Source of the DNA: Acidobacteriota bacterium
Lineage (GTDB): Bacteria > Acidobacteriota > Holophagae > Acanthopleuribacterales > Acanthopleuribacteraceae
NCBI GenBank assembly: GCA_020439745.1
Contig: JAGQSC010000017.1
Location: 186,001-250,000, forward strand
Length of the DNA stretch: 64,000 bases
Direction of reading: 5' to 3'
The notes under the pieces were generated by a model, which saw only the letters and a program-made list of their open reading frames with translations, did no database searches and had not been told where the DNA came from. Positions 46,901-54,601 of the stretch are shown piece after piece (the first letter of the stretch is position 1; every line of letters begins with the position of its first letter). Both the position numbers and the translations under genes were made by a program.

Positions 46901-47163
46901 TCGTGAAAAAGACGATCCGGGTTAGGAGCTTTAAAGATCGTCTGGGTATACATGTTGAATTGTCAGACACAGGGCCAGGAATTGCCGAAGCAGATCGGGA
47001 CCGTATTTTTTCTCAAGGCTTTACCACAAAACCAGGCCGCGCCGGACTAGGACTGCACACCACGGCGAATGCAATTGCCCAGTTAGGCGGTGTCATTAGG
47101 GTGGTCAATGGCGATCATCCCGGCACACACATTCGCATATCGTTCTACAACACGAATATCTAG
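43957..47163 (+). CDS. Reg_prop/Y_Y_Y sensor kinase paralogue lacking the phosphoacceptor His
   Basis: 1068 aa, clearly a paralogue of the preceding protein: the mature N-termini LDPNKRLTQYVFDTW and LDPSKHLSQYVHRVW align. Propeller (about 20-630), Y_Y_Y domain (about 650-730), membrane segment (about 739-755), helical region and HATPase domain (N972, DTGPGI, GRAGLGLH). At the H-box, EVLHNIGNALN of the neighbour becomes SVLGQVRDALT, so Gly813 stands where His is needed. The ATP site looks intact. It may trans-phosphorylate or regulate its neighbour as a heterodimer. Start overlaps the previous gene, so they are co-translated. Confidence 0.9.
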   Translation: MSRLLAVLLVSTSVLALDPNKRLTQYVFDTWSAASGLPQNSVQGINQTHLGYLWFGTQEGLVRFDGVEFDVFDKFNVASMSSNLVNTTSLDDQGYIWYSTDLGEVIRLNTMDHSDNLRMHQFERGIITFIHVQGKQAWVATAGSGVCLLGGDQPQFFNQENGLPHNSVWWMGSSVGGGVVACTNGGLASIEDGILKPLGPRKATWSITQRSEGGYWVGTVEGLYVFDNDTYTPVPIRPENEPAIYTVMEDRDGCVWAGTPRDGIFRICNARVEQFNEQQGLPYNSILSLFEDHEGSIWAGTDGGGLVRFRDASVTAFSTTEGLPNDMVRSVLSDREGRLWIGMDGGGVAWLEDPANPVLSRVEGLTDDRVLAVNQDNQGGIWISTYGGGLNFFDGDSLVAYGVSDGLPTLRTGTVIQTRDGAIWIGTQLGLVSLIQGVMRTYTTVDGLTSNLIRNLHESRDGTLWIATRGGGLNAFRDGKFSALTEADGLSSNQILAIYEHENGDLWVGTSDQGLNLVRKGEIVVVDRKKGLFDDKILEILYDRRGRFWMSSNRGIFSVLVSDLYDLVDGKTDQVTCRVLRADDGMKSSECNGGSAPAGTVDPNGVIWFPTIKGVVRIDPAALVINPVPPMMTIKQVIADGEVLDVTENMSLPSTISKLEIKFAALSLRVPDRVGYKYRFKGHGDEWKDMKGRRSVVLTNLKGGDYTFEVLGCNDSGVWSEQPARINFRFVLPWYQKAWFRLLVGMGLLAIIWRSYTARQQKMGRRESQLANLIEARASGLRESSRRLIDAQDQMVEAAHRAGMAEIAKSVLGQVRDALTQVDEASKGLVSALDSVSVPTRMLRLSEQLGQIDQDRLHYLKETETGKQIIKELLALPEHVPDQRRRLLDEISAITKRFQQLNRLISAQQDFVKLERVHDQIDINQIVLDALKMKSDLIHEHGIEIIQDLAPLSPIQGRRSLMLKALINMIQNSCEAIESSHVVKKTIRVRSFKDRLGIHVELSDTGPGIAEADRDRIFSQGFTTKPGRAGLGLHTTANAIAQLGGVIRVVNGDHPGTHIRISFYNTNI

Positions 47164-47239
47164 AAACGATTGCCCAGGGGTCCCCGTTTTGCTGTAATGG
47201 CCAGTTTCAGGGGTGTTCGACGCATCACCGGAGGTCAAG

Positions 47240-48391
47240 GTGATCAGTGCCAGTTATTTCTTTTACTTTGCCATGCTTGGGTTGTTGCTGCCTTATCTGA
47301 CACCGGTATTGCTGGATCTTTCATTCACCAAATCACAGATAGGCCTCATCCATGCAGCCTTCAGTGTGATCTCTGTGATTTTGCCCTCAATCATGGGGCG
47401 AGTATCCGATCGTTGGTACTCTGCAGACCGAATCATCAAATCATCCGCGTGTGTCATGGTAATCATGGCTCTGGGACAATTGTTGACGGCATCGGAGTGG
47501 CGGCTGGGTCTTGTGCTGTGCATGTTGCTGTTTGCGGCAGGCAGGGCACCCATTGTGCCTCTCTTGGATACATTAGCCATGAAGAGCGTAGGTGCCGATC
47601 CCGGTGCCTTTGCCCGGCTTCGTGTCATGGGGAGCCTCGGATTCGCCGTTGCGGCCATCATGTTCAGCTCGGTCCCTTGGGAAAGCCAGGTGGCTCCCTA
47701 TTTTGTGGGATCCCTGTTTTGTTCGGTGGCTACAGCATTTTTTAGTTTTGGCCTTCCAGTCGAACGCAAAGCGATGAATTCGGGGGTCAATCAGAGGTTT
47801 TGGTCCAAATTGGATCGTATCTGGTGGATCTGGCTGCTCTCGATGGTGCTTCACTGGATGTGTTTTGGACCCTATCACTATGGGTTCACCTTGTTGTTGG
47901 AAGAATGTGGTGTTGCCGGATACTGGACGGGCCCTATCTGGAGCATTGGTGTGGGTTCGGAGATATGTGTGTTTCTGCTGACCAGGTGGTTTTTTGCGCG
48001 TTGGCGAACGCGCACCTTGCTCATGATGGCATTGTTTGCCAGCCTCATTCGCTGGACAGCACTTGGTTTGTGGCCAGTGCTTTGGGTTGTGGCTGTCACC
48101 CAAGTGCTTCACGGGTTTGGATTTGCCTTGTTTTATGCTGCTGCAGTCAATGCGATCTCGATCTATTGCGGTGGCCAACAGCAAGCAAGCTACCAATCCC
48201 TTTTTTCGACCTGCCTTGCAGGGGGCGGCAACGTGATTGGCATGGGCATGGCCGGTTATCTTCACGAGTATTTTGCATTCAATCAGGTGCTTCTTTTCTT
48301 CGTACCCGTTCAGCTTGCCGCGATTCTGGTACTGTTACGCGTGAAATTGGTTGAAGCTCGAGCGCCGCATTTGAAAGGAAGTCTTACATGA
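47240..48391 (+). CDS. Major facilitator superfamily transporter
   Basis: 383 aa with about twelve hydrophobic segments, resembling the HcaT/LacY-like MFS_1-like group. The loop 2-3 motif is seen as GRVSDRWYSADRI. GTG at 47240 is preferred because GGAGG lies five bases upstream; GTG at 47213 is an alternative that adds nine residues. Substrate unknown. The stop overlaps the HAD gene start (ATGA at 48388). Confidence 0.85.
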   Translation: MISASYFFYFAMLGLLLPYLTPVLLDLSFTKSQIGLIHAAFSVISVILPSIMGRVSDRWYSADRIIKSSACVMVIMALGQLLTASEWRLGLVLCMLLFAAGRAPIVPLLDTLAMKSVGADPGAFARLRVMGSLGFAVAAIMFSSVPWESQVAPYFVGSLFCSVATAFFSFGLPVERKAMNSGVNQRFWSKLDRIWWIWLLSMVLHWMCFGPYHYGFTLLLEECGVAGYWTGPIWSIGVGSEICVFLLTRWFFARWRTRTLLMMALFASLIRWTALGLWPVLWVVAVTQVLHGFGFALFYAAAVNAISIYCGGQQQASYQSLFSTCLAGGGNVIGMGMAGYLHEYFAFNQVLLFFVPVQLAAILVLLRVKLVEARAPHLKGSLT

Positions 48392-49062
48392 AATTGATCG
48401 TATTCGATTGGGACGGAACCCTCGTAGATTCAGTGGGCCGAATCATTGCTTGTACCCAATGGACTTGTCGTGACTTGGGCTTTTCGCCTCCTACCGATGA
48501 GGCTGTCAAAGATGCCATAGGACTGGACTTGATGAATTTCATGGCGGCAACCGTTCCGCAAGCAGATGAAGGTGAGAAAGCGGAACTCGTTGAAGGATAC
48601 CGAAACAGGTGGCGCAGCGGTGAGCTAGCCGAAAGCGAACTGTTTCCAGGAATCCGTGATCTTCTAGCATCGCTCGCGTCGGGTGGCTACTTGCTAGCTG
48701 TGGCCACCGGGAAATCGCGTGCCGGATTGAACCGTGAATTGGACGTGCATTCGCTCGTCGATTTTTTCCACACGTCGCGTTGTCCTGATGAGAGCAAACC
48801 AAAGCCCCACCCCCTCATGTTGCATCAAATCATGGATGAGCTGTCTGTGCAGGCCGAAGAGACCCTGATGGTGGGAGATACCGAATTGGATATGGATATG
48901 GCGCATCGGGCTGGTGTCGCTCGATTTGCGGTAACCAGTGGCTGTCATGATGAATCGAGACTGTCTCGCTGGAAACCCATTTCTTGTGCTTCGGATGCAA
49001 CCCACATTTGGGCATGGCTGAACGGTTACCAGGACTCAAAGGTAGGGTTCATTGAAAAGTGA
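48388..49062 (+). CDS. HAD-superfamily phosphatase (phosphoglycolate phosphatase-like)
   Basis: 224-aa cytoplasmic hydrolase. Motif I F6-D7-W-D9-G-T (nucleophile and acid/base), motif II ATGKS, motif III Lys in KPKPHP and motif IV VGDTELDM are all present, with a helical cap between residues 15 and 85. Substrates of this group include phosphoglycolate and pyrophosphate. Translationally coupled to the MFS gene. Its last 27 bases overlap the convergent DUF72 gene. Confidence 0.9.
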   Translation: MKLIVFDWDGTLVDSVGRIIACTQWTCRDLGFSPPTDEAVKDAIGLDLMNFMAATVPQADEGEKAELVEGYRNRWRSGELAESELFPGIRDLLASLASGGYLLAVATGKSRAGLNRELDVHSLVDFFHTSRCPDESKPKPHPLMLHQIMDELSVQAEETLMVGDTELDMDMAHRAGVARFAVTSGCHDESRLSRWKPISCASDATHIWAWLNGYQDSKVGFIEK

Positions 49063-49908
49063 GGGCTGGTGTCTCTCCGCGGGGAAAATGGCTAAGGGTG
49101 ACAGCGACTCAATGTGATTTGCAAGTTCACTACTAAGGGATCGAGCAATGACCGGCGAAAGGCGATCAGACGGTATCTGGTGAACAAAGATGTATGCGGT
49201 TTTTCCCTGGTTTACCCAACGTGCTGTATGACGTGCCAATTCGCTCAGACCGTCCTGGTCCTGTTCTGGGTTAGGGTTCCCCACATACCGAACAAAAGCA
49301 AACTGGTTGGTCGTTGCCCATAGCGATGGAACTTTGGGCTTTTCAGCCTGAGAAGCCTTGAGATCTTGATCTTCAAACACGCATCGGTGCAGGTGTTCTG
49401 TCACGAAATTGACGAAACCGATATCGAGTTCCCGGAGGATCTGAAACGCATCACGCTGGAAAGCGCCCTCCTTGAAGAAATCTGCGTGCCTTAACTCAAC
49501 GGCTAGCGGTATGGACGTTTTCGTGGCACTGAGCAATGAGACCAAGTCCACCAGATCGTCATAATGAGGGGGTAGTTGTAAGAACATAGGCCCCAATTTG
49601 TCGCCCAAGACGGAAATGTGGTTCTGAAAGGCATTCATGGCGTCGATCTGATGGGCCAGTTTTCCAGAGTGCGAAATAGTCTTGGGGATCTTAAAGCAGA
49701 ACTTGAAGCCTTGTGGCACGGACGCGCCCCAATCCACAAGCCTCGCACGGTCGGGGGTTGCATGGAAAGTGGTGTTGCCTTCTACGGTCGTGAAACAACT
49801 TGCATAGTGTGCGAGAAAATCCAAGGCAGGGGCTGATTTGGGAAAAAACGACCCTCTCCATTGGGCATTCGCCCACATGGGCAGTCCGATCCTAATCGGG
49901 CTATCCAT
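49036..49908 (-). CDS. DUF72 family protein
   Basis: 290-aa TIM-barrel-like protein of the DUF72/YecE family, biochemical function unknown. IRIGLPMWANAQWRGSFFP, YASCFTTVEGNTTFHATP, GFKFCFKIPKTISH and FLQLPPHYDD match the family; the C-terminal TAYIFVHQIPSD replaces the usual 'vyfnN' strand. ATG at 49908 is chosen over a longer frame because the family begins here and it overlaps the upstream gene's stop by eight bases. Confidence 0.88.
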   Translation of the reverse strand: MDSPIRIGLPMWANAQWRGSFFPKSAPALDFLAHYASCFTTVEGNTTFHATPDRARLVDWGASVPQGFKFCFKIPKTISHSGKLAHQIDAMNAFQNHISVLGDKLGPMFLQLPPHYDDLVDLVSLLSATKTSIPLAVELRHADFFKEGAFQRDAFQILRELDIGFVNFVTEHLHRCVFEDQDLKASQAEKPKVPSLWATTNQFAFVRYVGNPNPEQDQDGLSELARHTARWVNQGKTAYIFVHQIPSDRLSPVIARSLSSELANHIESLSPLAIFPAERHQPSLFNEPYL

Positions 49909-51454
49909 ATCGTTCCGGTACGAGAATTCCCAATTGGAGCAACAAGGCCCGAGTAACCGGATCATCCACCTGGCCATTAAAGAGCGGCTCAGCCAATTCG
50001 GGATCCATGATCTTGATCTCCAGTTCTCCAGAAGAATTGGGTTGGATGGCAAGCAACACAGCACCACCCTCGCCCAGGTCCGCGATCTGAGCGGCCTCAT
50101 TGGATAGATAAATCAAACGGCAATCGCTAGCGATTGCCAACGGACCATGGTCGTCACTTATGTTCGCCAATGTAACCCGATAAACATCCAAGGGTATGGG
50201 TTGGCACAAGGTGGCTTCAAATCGAGCGAGTTCCAAGGCTGTGGATGCGCCTTGCTGCGCCAGCCAATCAGAAAACCTATGGCCCAGGGGCCGCCTTTGG
50301 GGCCCGTCTGCTTGGGAGAACTTTTCTGCCACTGCGAGGCATGACTCTGGCTCGTCAGCGAGATAATTGAGGGCGAGCGGACAAACCGATGTCAGTCCTT
50401 CGAGGATTTGATGAACCGAACGACCTGAATGACTGCCCATAGGATAGCCGGTGGAGAAAACTGTCTCTCGATCAGGAAGGACAAATTCCTCGGTGAGTGA
50501 TTCGTACGTGGACATCAAGTCATTCAAATCCACATCTTCAGAGGCTAGTCGTTCAATCATCTGATCGAGCTCTGCCAAGACATCACCTTCGCTGTCTGCG
50601 GCTACTTGAATAAGGCGCATTCCCAAGTCCTGGCGGATCCAGGTCTTGGGCGATGCGCTCCAGGGTGGGCAGGTCCTCAATCCCAACAAGTCGTCTTTGA
50701 GCAATTGGACGCGGGCGCGCAGCGACTCAAAACTGGGGTGCCAGCCTTGTTCTGGTGCAAAAAAGACATCGATAAAGCGCTGAAATGGTCTGCTCTGTAA
50801 ACGGTTCAATTGAGCATGTACATATTGAGCAGCATCGGATGCCAGGTCTATTACACCGTGGTGGTGGGGCACCATACGTCCGACTCGTCGCGATTCATCG
50901 ATCGCCTTCAATTCTGCTTCGAAAAATCGAAGTCCTTCGTCCATGCGTTGTCCATCGAGAGCCCTCGGGCCCGACTGAGAGGCGCGCTCGCATGCAAGAC
51001 AAGGTGCGCCGTGAAGTGGTCGACCAAACTGATGGAGTTCACAACGCCTTGAACTGGCATCGTCGAAAAAGTAGAAGAGCGTAACTGGCAAAAGCTCAGC
51101 CAGTCGTGCAGCCAATGCATGTGAGAATGGAGACGCATCGGGCTCCCATGCAAATCCCACCAGGCCGTGACACAGCTCATGGCTAGACCAAGCAGATTGG
51201 TGTTGCGGATGATAACTCCCGATCATTAGATCGTTTCGAAAGTGACTAGTCTTGTGTTCTGCTAGGATGCCGTTGTGCCATTGAGGCGCGAGATCTTCTT
51301 CACCTTGTGGAAGCCAGTCTTCCGGTAGTGGAAGAGCGGTGCGATATTCAAAATGGGCGAGAAATAGACCTGAGGCTTGCGCCAGTTCCGCGATTCTTCG
51401 AGAAGCGAAGGAGCGATTGAGCTCCCACTCCGGAATGCCCAACTCATGGTTCAT
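49901..51454 (-). CDS. Protein of unknown function with an HExxH motif
   Basis: 517 aa, no recognised family. Residues 89-98 read SAWSSHELCHG, placing an HExxH zinc-metallopeptidase signature at H92-E93-L-C-H96. A following Cys-containing segment (RRCELHQFG, GAPCLACERA) could add metal ligands. The C-terminal third is acidic and has no motif I know. No signal peptide. ATG at 51454 is preceded by GGAG and overlaps the YkgJ gene by 11 bases. The grouping with YkgJ and DUF72 is operon-like. A peptidase role is only a suggestion; the motif could be chance. Confidence 0.75.
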   Translation of the reverse strand: MNHELGIPEWELNRSFASRRIAELAQASGLFLAHFEYRTALPLPEDWLPQGEEDLAPQWHNGILAEHKTSHFRNDLMIGSYHPQHQSAWSSHELCHGLVGFAWEPDASPFSHALAARLAELLPVTLFYFFDDASSRRCELHQFGRPLHGAPCLACERASQSGPRALDGQRMDEGLRFFEAELKAIDESRRVGRMVPHHHGVIDLASDAAQYVHAQLNRLQSRPFQRFIDVFFAPEQGWHPSFESLRARVQLLKDDLLGLRTCPPWSASPKTWIRQDLGMRLIQVAADSEGDVLAELDQMIERLASEDVDLNDLMSTYESLTEEFVLPDRETVFSTGYPMGSHSGRSVHQILEGLTSVCPLALNYLADEPESCLAVAEKFSQADGPQRRPLGHRFSDWLAQQGASTALELARFEATLCQPIPLDVYRVTLANISDDHGPLAIASDCRLIYLSNEAAQIADLGEGGAVLLAIQPNSSGELEIKIMDPELAEPLFNGQVDDPVTRALLLQLGILVPERYG

Positions 51455-51962
51455 CTGAACTAATCTCCATAAAGAGTTCCCGTAACCCGATACGCTGAAG
51501 CGCTTGATATTTGGCCCTTTGAATTCGCTGCAGTTGATACTCGATGGGTCCCAGTGTCCAGCAGTCATCGGGCGACAATGCCATAATGTCGACTTCATCG
51601 TTCAACGCACATATGTCTCTCAATTCCTCGTCCAAGTCAGTGTGCCAGCGCAATGGCAAACCCTGAGTGCGACACACATACGGCCGTGCATGATAAATGC
51701 GGCAACGCCCATCACTGGACAAGAAAGCGCAGCCCGCAGGGCTGGGTGATGCACCGCGTAGATCGGTCGATGCCTGTTCGCGGATGAGGTCCGCTTCTAT
51801 CTGAAAGACCGTGATTCCATCTAAGCAACACCCGTGACAGCCTGATCTGCATTGCAGTCGGTCGTTGTAGCTTTGACTGACTTCGTCCACGCCGCGATCC
51901 ACGGCGTGATGCAGACGTCTAATGTTGTCCATCGTTTCCCATTCCATCTCATTGAGCATCAT
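51444..51962 (-). CDS. YkgJ family cysteine cluster protein
   Basis: 172 aa. Cysteines are arranged as C-x3-C-x2-CC (LQCRSGCHGCCLDG), then CAFLSSDGRCRIYHARPYVCRTQGLPL, the zinc or Fe-S cluster pattern of the YkgJ/UPF0153 family, whose role is unknown. First gene of a three-gene minus-strand unit with the HExxH protein and DUF72, and divergent from the ECF sigma gene at 52031. Confidence 0.88.
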   Translation of the reverse strand: MMLNEMEWETMDNIRRLHHAVDRGVDEVSQSYNDRLQCRSGCHGCCLDGITVFQIEADLIREQASTDLRGASPSPAGCAFLSSDGRCRIYHARPYVCRTQGLPLRWHTDLDEELRDICALNDEVDIMALSPDDCWTLGPIEYQLQRIQRAKYQALQRIGLRELFMEISSDEP

Positions 51963-51963
51963 A

Positions 51964-52018
51964 CCTGTTAACGCGTCAAAAAATAGTGTGAGATTTTTGG
52001 GACAGATGCGTTAAAGGT
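51964..52018. promoter_or_regulatory. Mirror-image elements in a divergent promoter region
   Basis: ACCTGTTAACGCGTC on the plus strand (51964-51978) and ACCTTTAACGCATC read on the minus strand (52018-52005) face each other across 26 bp, between the YkgJ gene and the ECF sigma gene. Each lies about 45-55 bp before the start codon of the gene it points toward, a suitable place for a -35 element. This suggests divergent promoters read by one factor, possibly the sigma factor itself. The -10 elements cannot be named with confidence. Confidence 0.4.
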
Positions 52019-52030
52019 ATTGAGGGCTGA

Positions 52031-52654
52031 ATGATGAATGGCACGATTCGGGACCGATCAAAAGAACGGTTCCTCGCGACATACGAGCAGACATTCGAAA
52101 CCATCTTCAATTATGTTTGGCGACGCGTCGGAACTAGGTCTGACGCAGAAGACTTGACGGCCACCGTCTATTTGAAAGCCTGGCGTGCATGGCCGAAGTT
52201 CCGAGAGCACAAGGGAACGGCTTTACCCTGGCTGTACCGGATTGCTGGTAATGAAATGAGTAGTTATTTCAGGAAACACCAAAACCTTAAGTTCGAAGAG
52301 TTAACCGATCATGAAGATCCTGTGGCAACGACAGATCTAGAGCGGCGAACTGAATGGCGGCAATTTCGACCTGTGCTCGGACAGGCGATGGCGTCCTTAA
52401 AGACCTTGGATCAGGATCTGCTAGCGCTGAGGTTTTTTGAGGGTCTTTCATTTCGTGAAATAGCCCAAATTACCGGTAAGCGGGAAGGCTCTGTGATCAT
52501 GAGAGTACAAAGAGCATTAGCAAGGCTACAAGAAACCTTGACGAAGAAAGGCTACGACCATGAGAGATTTGAAGGATGTTTTGACGAAAGTGGCGAACGA
52601 ATCCACACACAATCACCCATTCAAGGATCAGCTGCGTGCGCGCCTCCTCGTTGA
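52031..52654 (+). CDS. ECF RNA polymerase sigma factor
   Basis: 207 aa. Region 2: FNYVWRRVGTRSDAEDLTATVYLKAWRAWPKF, with the D-A-E-D-L core; region 4: LALRFFEGLSFREIAQITGKREGSVIMRVQRALARLQE helix-turn-helix. ATG at 52031 or 52034. Its 3' end overlaps the downstream putative anti-sigma gene by 95 bp, which is long for such pairs; the last 30 residues may be a tail or the gene may end functionally earlier. Confidence 0.9.
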   Translation: MMNGTIRDRSKERFLATYEQTFETIFNYVWRRVGTRSDAEDLTATVYLKAWRAWPKFREHKGTALPWLYRIAGNEMSSYFRKHQNLKFEELTDHEDPVATTDLERRTEWRQFRPVLGQAMASLKTLDQDLLALRFFEGLSFREIAQITGKREGSVIMRVQRALARLQETLTKKGYDHERFEGCFDESGERIHTQSPIQGSAACAPPR

Positions 52655-53003
52655 AATGAACGGCGGATCGCGTTTTCGCACCCCTTTCTTGTGGGCGAGT
52701 GCGGCCGCATTGGCGTTCTTCTTTATTACCGCGTTGATGGTCGCAGATCCTGACGTTGCTCACCGTGCGCATCAGCTTCTGGGATTAGCCGCAGAGCCAA
52801 ACAACAGACTGAACGAGATTGATTCGGCGCCGATGGCAGCCCAAACGTCCGACGATGCGCTTCTTTTGGCTGGATGGACAGAAAGTCAAGTCTCACTACC
52901 GTCCGAAACCTACGCCGTGCGACGGTACCGGGTTGCCGATGACAAACACGTGCTTGTGTACGCTCAAACGCCAATTCCTCAACCCAATAAAGTTATCTAC
53001 TGA
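52560..53003 (+). CDS. Probable membrane anti-sigma factor
   Basis: 147 aa: a cytoplasmic N-terminus of about 40 residues (FKDQLRARLLVEMNG), one membrane helix (FLWASAAALAFFFITALMV, about 44-62) and a periplasmic tail. No zinc-binding HxxxCxxC motif is seen, so it is not a ZAS-type anti-sigma; assignment rests on layout and overlap with the sigma gene. Followed at 14 bp by the PDZ protein. Confidence 0.65.
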   Translation: MRDLKDVLTKVANESTHNHPFKDQLRARLLVEMNGGSRFRTPFLWASAAALAFFFITALMVADPDVAHRAHQLLGLAAEPNNRLNEIDSAPMAAQTSDDALLLAGWTESQVSLPSETYAVRRYRVADDKHVLVYAQTPIPQPNKVIY

Positions 53004-53017
53004 TCAAAGGAGGTCAC

Positions 53018-53863
53018 ATGTTAGTGAGTATTTTCATGATTTTGGCTTGGTCTGGACAAGGCGCCGTGATGGGCGTCATGCTACAGCCATTGGATAAAGA
53101 ACTGAAAGACAGCTACGGTTATCAAGGAGAAGGTGTACTAGTCAACCATGTTGTCGAAGGACTGGGTGCCTCCAACGCAGGTATCGAAGCAGGCGACATC
53201 ATAGCGAAGATCAATGCCACTCAAGTCCACGAAGTCGGTGATATCACCAAGGTGCTGGGTGAGTTACATGAAGGTGATACCGCAGTGGTTGAATACATCC
53301 GCAATGGTGACCGACTAAAAGCCAACGTCATTCTTTCACCCATGGCGCTCATGCGCGCAGAGCGTCCGCACAAGCTTGCAGTCTTGTATGAAGATCGAGC
53401 CTATCTGGGTGTTGAGTTTCAAAAGCTCAACGAACAGCTCGCTCGTTACTTTGAGGTTGAGTCTGGTATCTTGGTGACTCGTGTGCTTGAGAACACTGCC
53501 GCCGAACGGTCCGGTCTTGTGGCAGGAGATGTGATCACTGCCGTCAACGGGAACAAGATCGAAGGCGATCTGCATGAAGTGCTTCAGTCTTTCAAGCCCG
53601 ACGATGAAGTTAATCTGACCGTATTTCGGAAGGGCACGCAGATGGATCTGAGTGTCACTCTGGATCGATTTGCGCGTGGACACGAGATGCGTTGGCAGGA
53701 CGCCTCCGGCAACGTGTTTTTCGGTCGATCCGATGAAGACTCGCTTCACCCTCTTATTCAGGACTTCTCGTTTCGACAAGACGATTTGGAATCGATTCAC
53801 GACGAGCTGAAAAAACTGCGTGAGGAAGTCGAACAACTTCGCAACCGCTTGGATCAACGCTGA
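53018..53863 (+). CDS. Twin-PDZ secreted protein without protease domain
   Basis: 281 aa. A hydrophobic N-terminus (MLVSIFMILAWSGQGAV), then PDZ1 (about 20-107: GEGVLVNHVVEGLGASNAGIEAGDIIAKINA) and PDZ2 (about 125-215: AYLGVEFQK, SGILVTRVLENTAAERSGLVAGDVITAVNG), then an acidic C-terminal coiled coil (DELKKLREEVEQLRNRL). No Ser protease triad is seen, unlike DegP or DegS. It follows a sigma/anti-sigma pair, so a sensing or scaffold role in envelope stress is plausible. AAAGGAGG precedes the ATG. Confidence 0.85.
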   Translation: MLVSIFMILAWSGQGAVMGVMLQPLDKELKDSYGYQGEGVLVNHVVEGLGASNAGIEAGDIIAKINATQVHEVGDITKVLGELHEGDTAVVEYIRNGDRLKANVILSPMALMRAERPHKLAVLYEDRAYLGVEFQKLNEQLARYFEVESGILVTRVLENTAAERSGLVAGDVITAVNGNKIEGDLHEVLQSFKPDDEVNLTVFRKGTQMDLSVTLDRFARGHEMRWQDASGNVFFGRSDEDSLHPLIQDFSFRQDDLESIHDELKKLREEVEQLRNRLDQR

Positions 53864-53869
53864 ACATGG

Positions 53870-53898
53870 GACCGGTGGAGAGAGTCTCTTCACCGGTC
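53870..53898. terminator. Bidirectional terminator between convergent genes
   Basis: A 29-bp near-perfect palindrome: arms GACCGGTGGAGAGA and TCTCTTCACCGGTC around one base, with one G-T mismatch that would be a G-U wobble in RNA. It sits between the PDZ gene (plus) and the small membrane protein gene (minus), whose stop codon it overlaps. There is no long T-run, so Rho-independent function is probable rather than certain. Confidence 0.6.
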
Positions 53899-54130
53899 AG
53901 TTCGTCAACTGGTACAGAGCCGTTAACCCAAAATAGACGAAGAAATAGGATACGAAGCCATGCCACAGATCACTTCGCTTTGGTTCTTTAGCAAGGATGG
54001 TCAAGAAGGCTAGGACCCCCGCTCCAAGCCACGCAATGTAGTGCAGATAGTTCAGTTCGGCAACCCACTGCTTGGCCAGGAATATGCCCGCCAAGAGCAC
54101 CAGAGTAATCTGGTATCTCTGAATATTCAC
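53897..54130 (-). CDS. Small three-helix membrane protein
   Basis: 77 aa with three hydrophobic segments (about 8-21, 30-46 and 58-74). No family recognised. The start overlaps the stop of the CpxP-like gene by four bases, so it belongs to the minus-strand sigma operon. Confidence 0.65.
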   Translation of the reverse strand: MNIQRYQITLVLLAGIFLAKQWVAELNYLHYIAWLGAGVLAFLTILAKEPKRSDLWHGFVSYFFVYFGLTALYQLTN

Positions 54131-54597
54131 TGGTTCATCCGATTGACGGGCCGATTGCGCTTTTCCTGCAAATTGCGGACGCGCCTAAATACTTCTTTTT
54201 GGAATTGGTCATAGAATTGAAAGACCTCAATGGTCTCTTTCCCTGAAAGAAAAGCACTCATATCCTGCCAAAGCACGCGCTCCAGCTGATGGATTTGATC
54301 CCGGATTTCCATGAACGATGCGAATGTCGACTTAGCTTCATCTTCAGACAGGCGGCCTTCCATCGCTTTTCGTCGCAGCTCTTGTTCGCTTCGCACCAGA
54401 TCGAAACGTTTTTCCTCAAAAGCGTCAAACAGCTCATTCACTTTGAGCAATTGTTCATCCGACAATGCCAACTTCTTTTTCGTCTCCGCCAGGCGAATGA
54501 ATCGGATGGTCTCTCTGGCATCATCCATACGCCGGTTAGGTTGAGCCAGGGTCGTGAGGCCACACAACGAGACGGTAAGTACAATGGCGATCTTCAT
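54127..54597 (-). CDS. Periplasmic CpxP/Spy-like helical protein
   Basis: 156 aa with a signal peptide (MKIAIVLTVSLCGLTTLAQ) and an all-helical body: KKLALSDEQLLKVNELFDAFEEKRFDLVRSEQELRRK. This recalls the LTxxQ motif region and helical hairpin of CpxP/Spy-type stress sensors and chaperones (ALSDEQ replaces LTxxQ). It is preceded by an ECF sigma and a putative anti-sigma gene, as in many Cnr/heavy-metal or envelope-stress operons. Confidence 0.72.
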   Translation of the reverse strand: MKIAIVLTVSLCGLTTLAQPNRRMDDARETIRFIRLAETKKKLALSDEQLLKVNELFDAFEEKRFDLVRSEQELRRKAMEGRLSEDEAKSTFASFMEIRDQIHQLERVLWQDMSAFLSGKETIEVFQFYDQFQKEVFRRVRNLQEKRNRPVNRMNQ

Positions 54598-54601
54598 TTG
54601 T

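Noticed and set aside
47170-47745. A 191-codon frame overlapping the start of the MFS gene
   Set aside because: Cys/His-rich out-of-frame translation; the MFS frame has clear membrane helices and continues coupled to the HAD gene.
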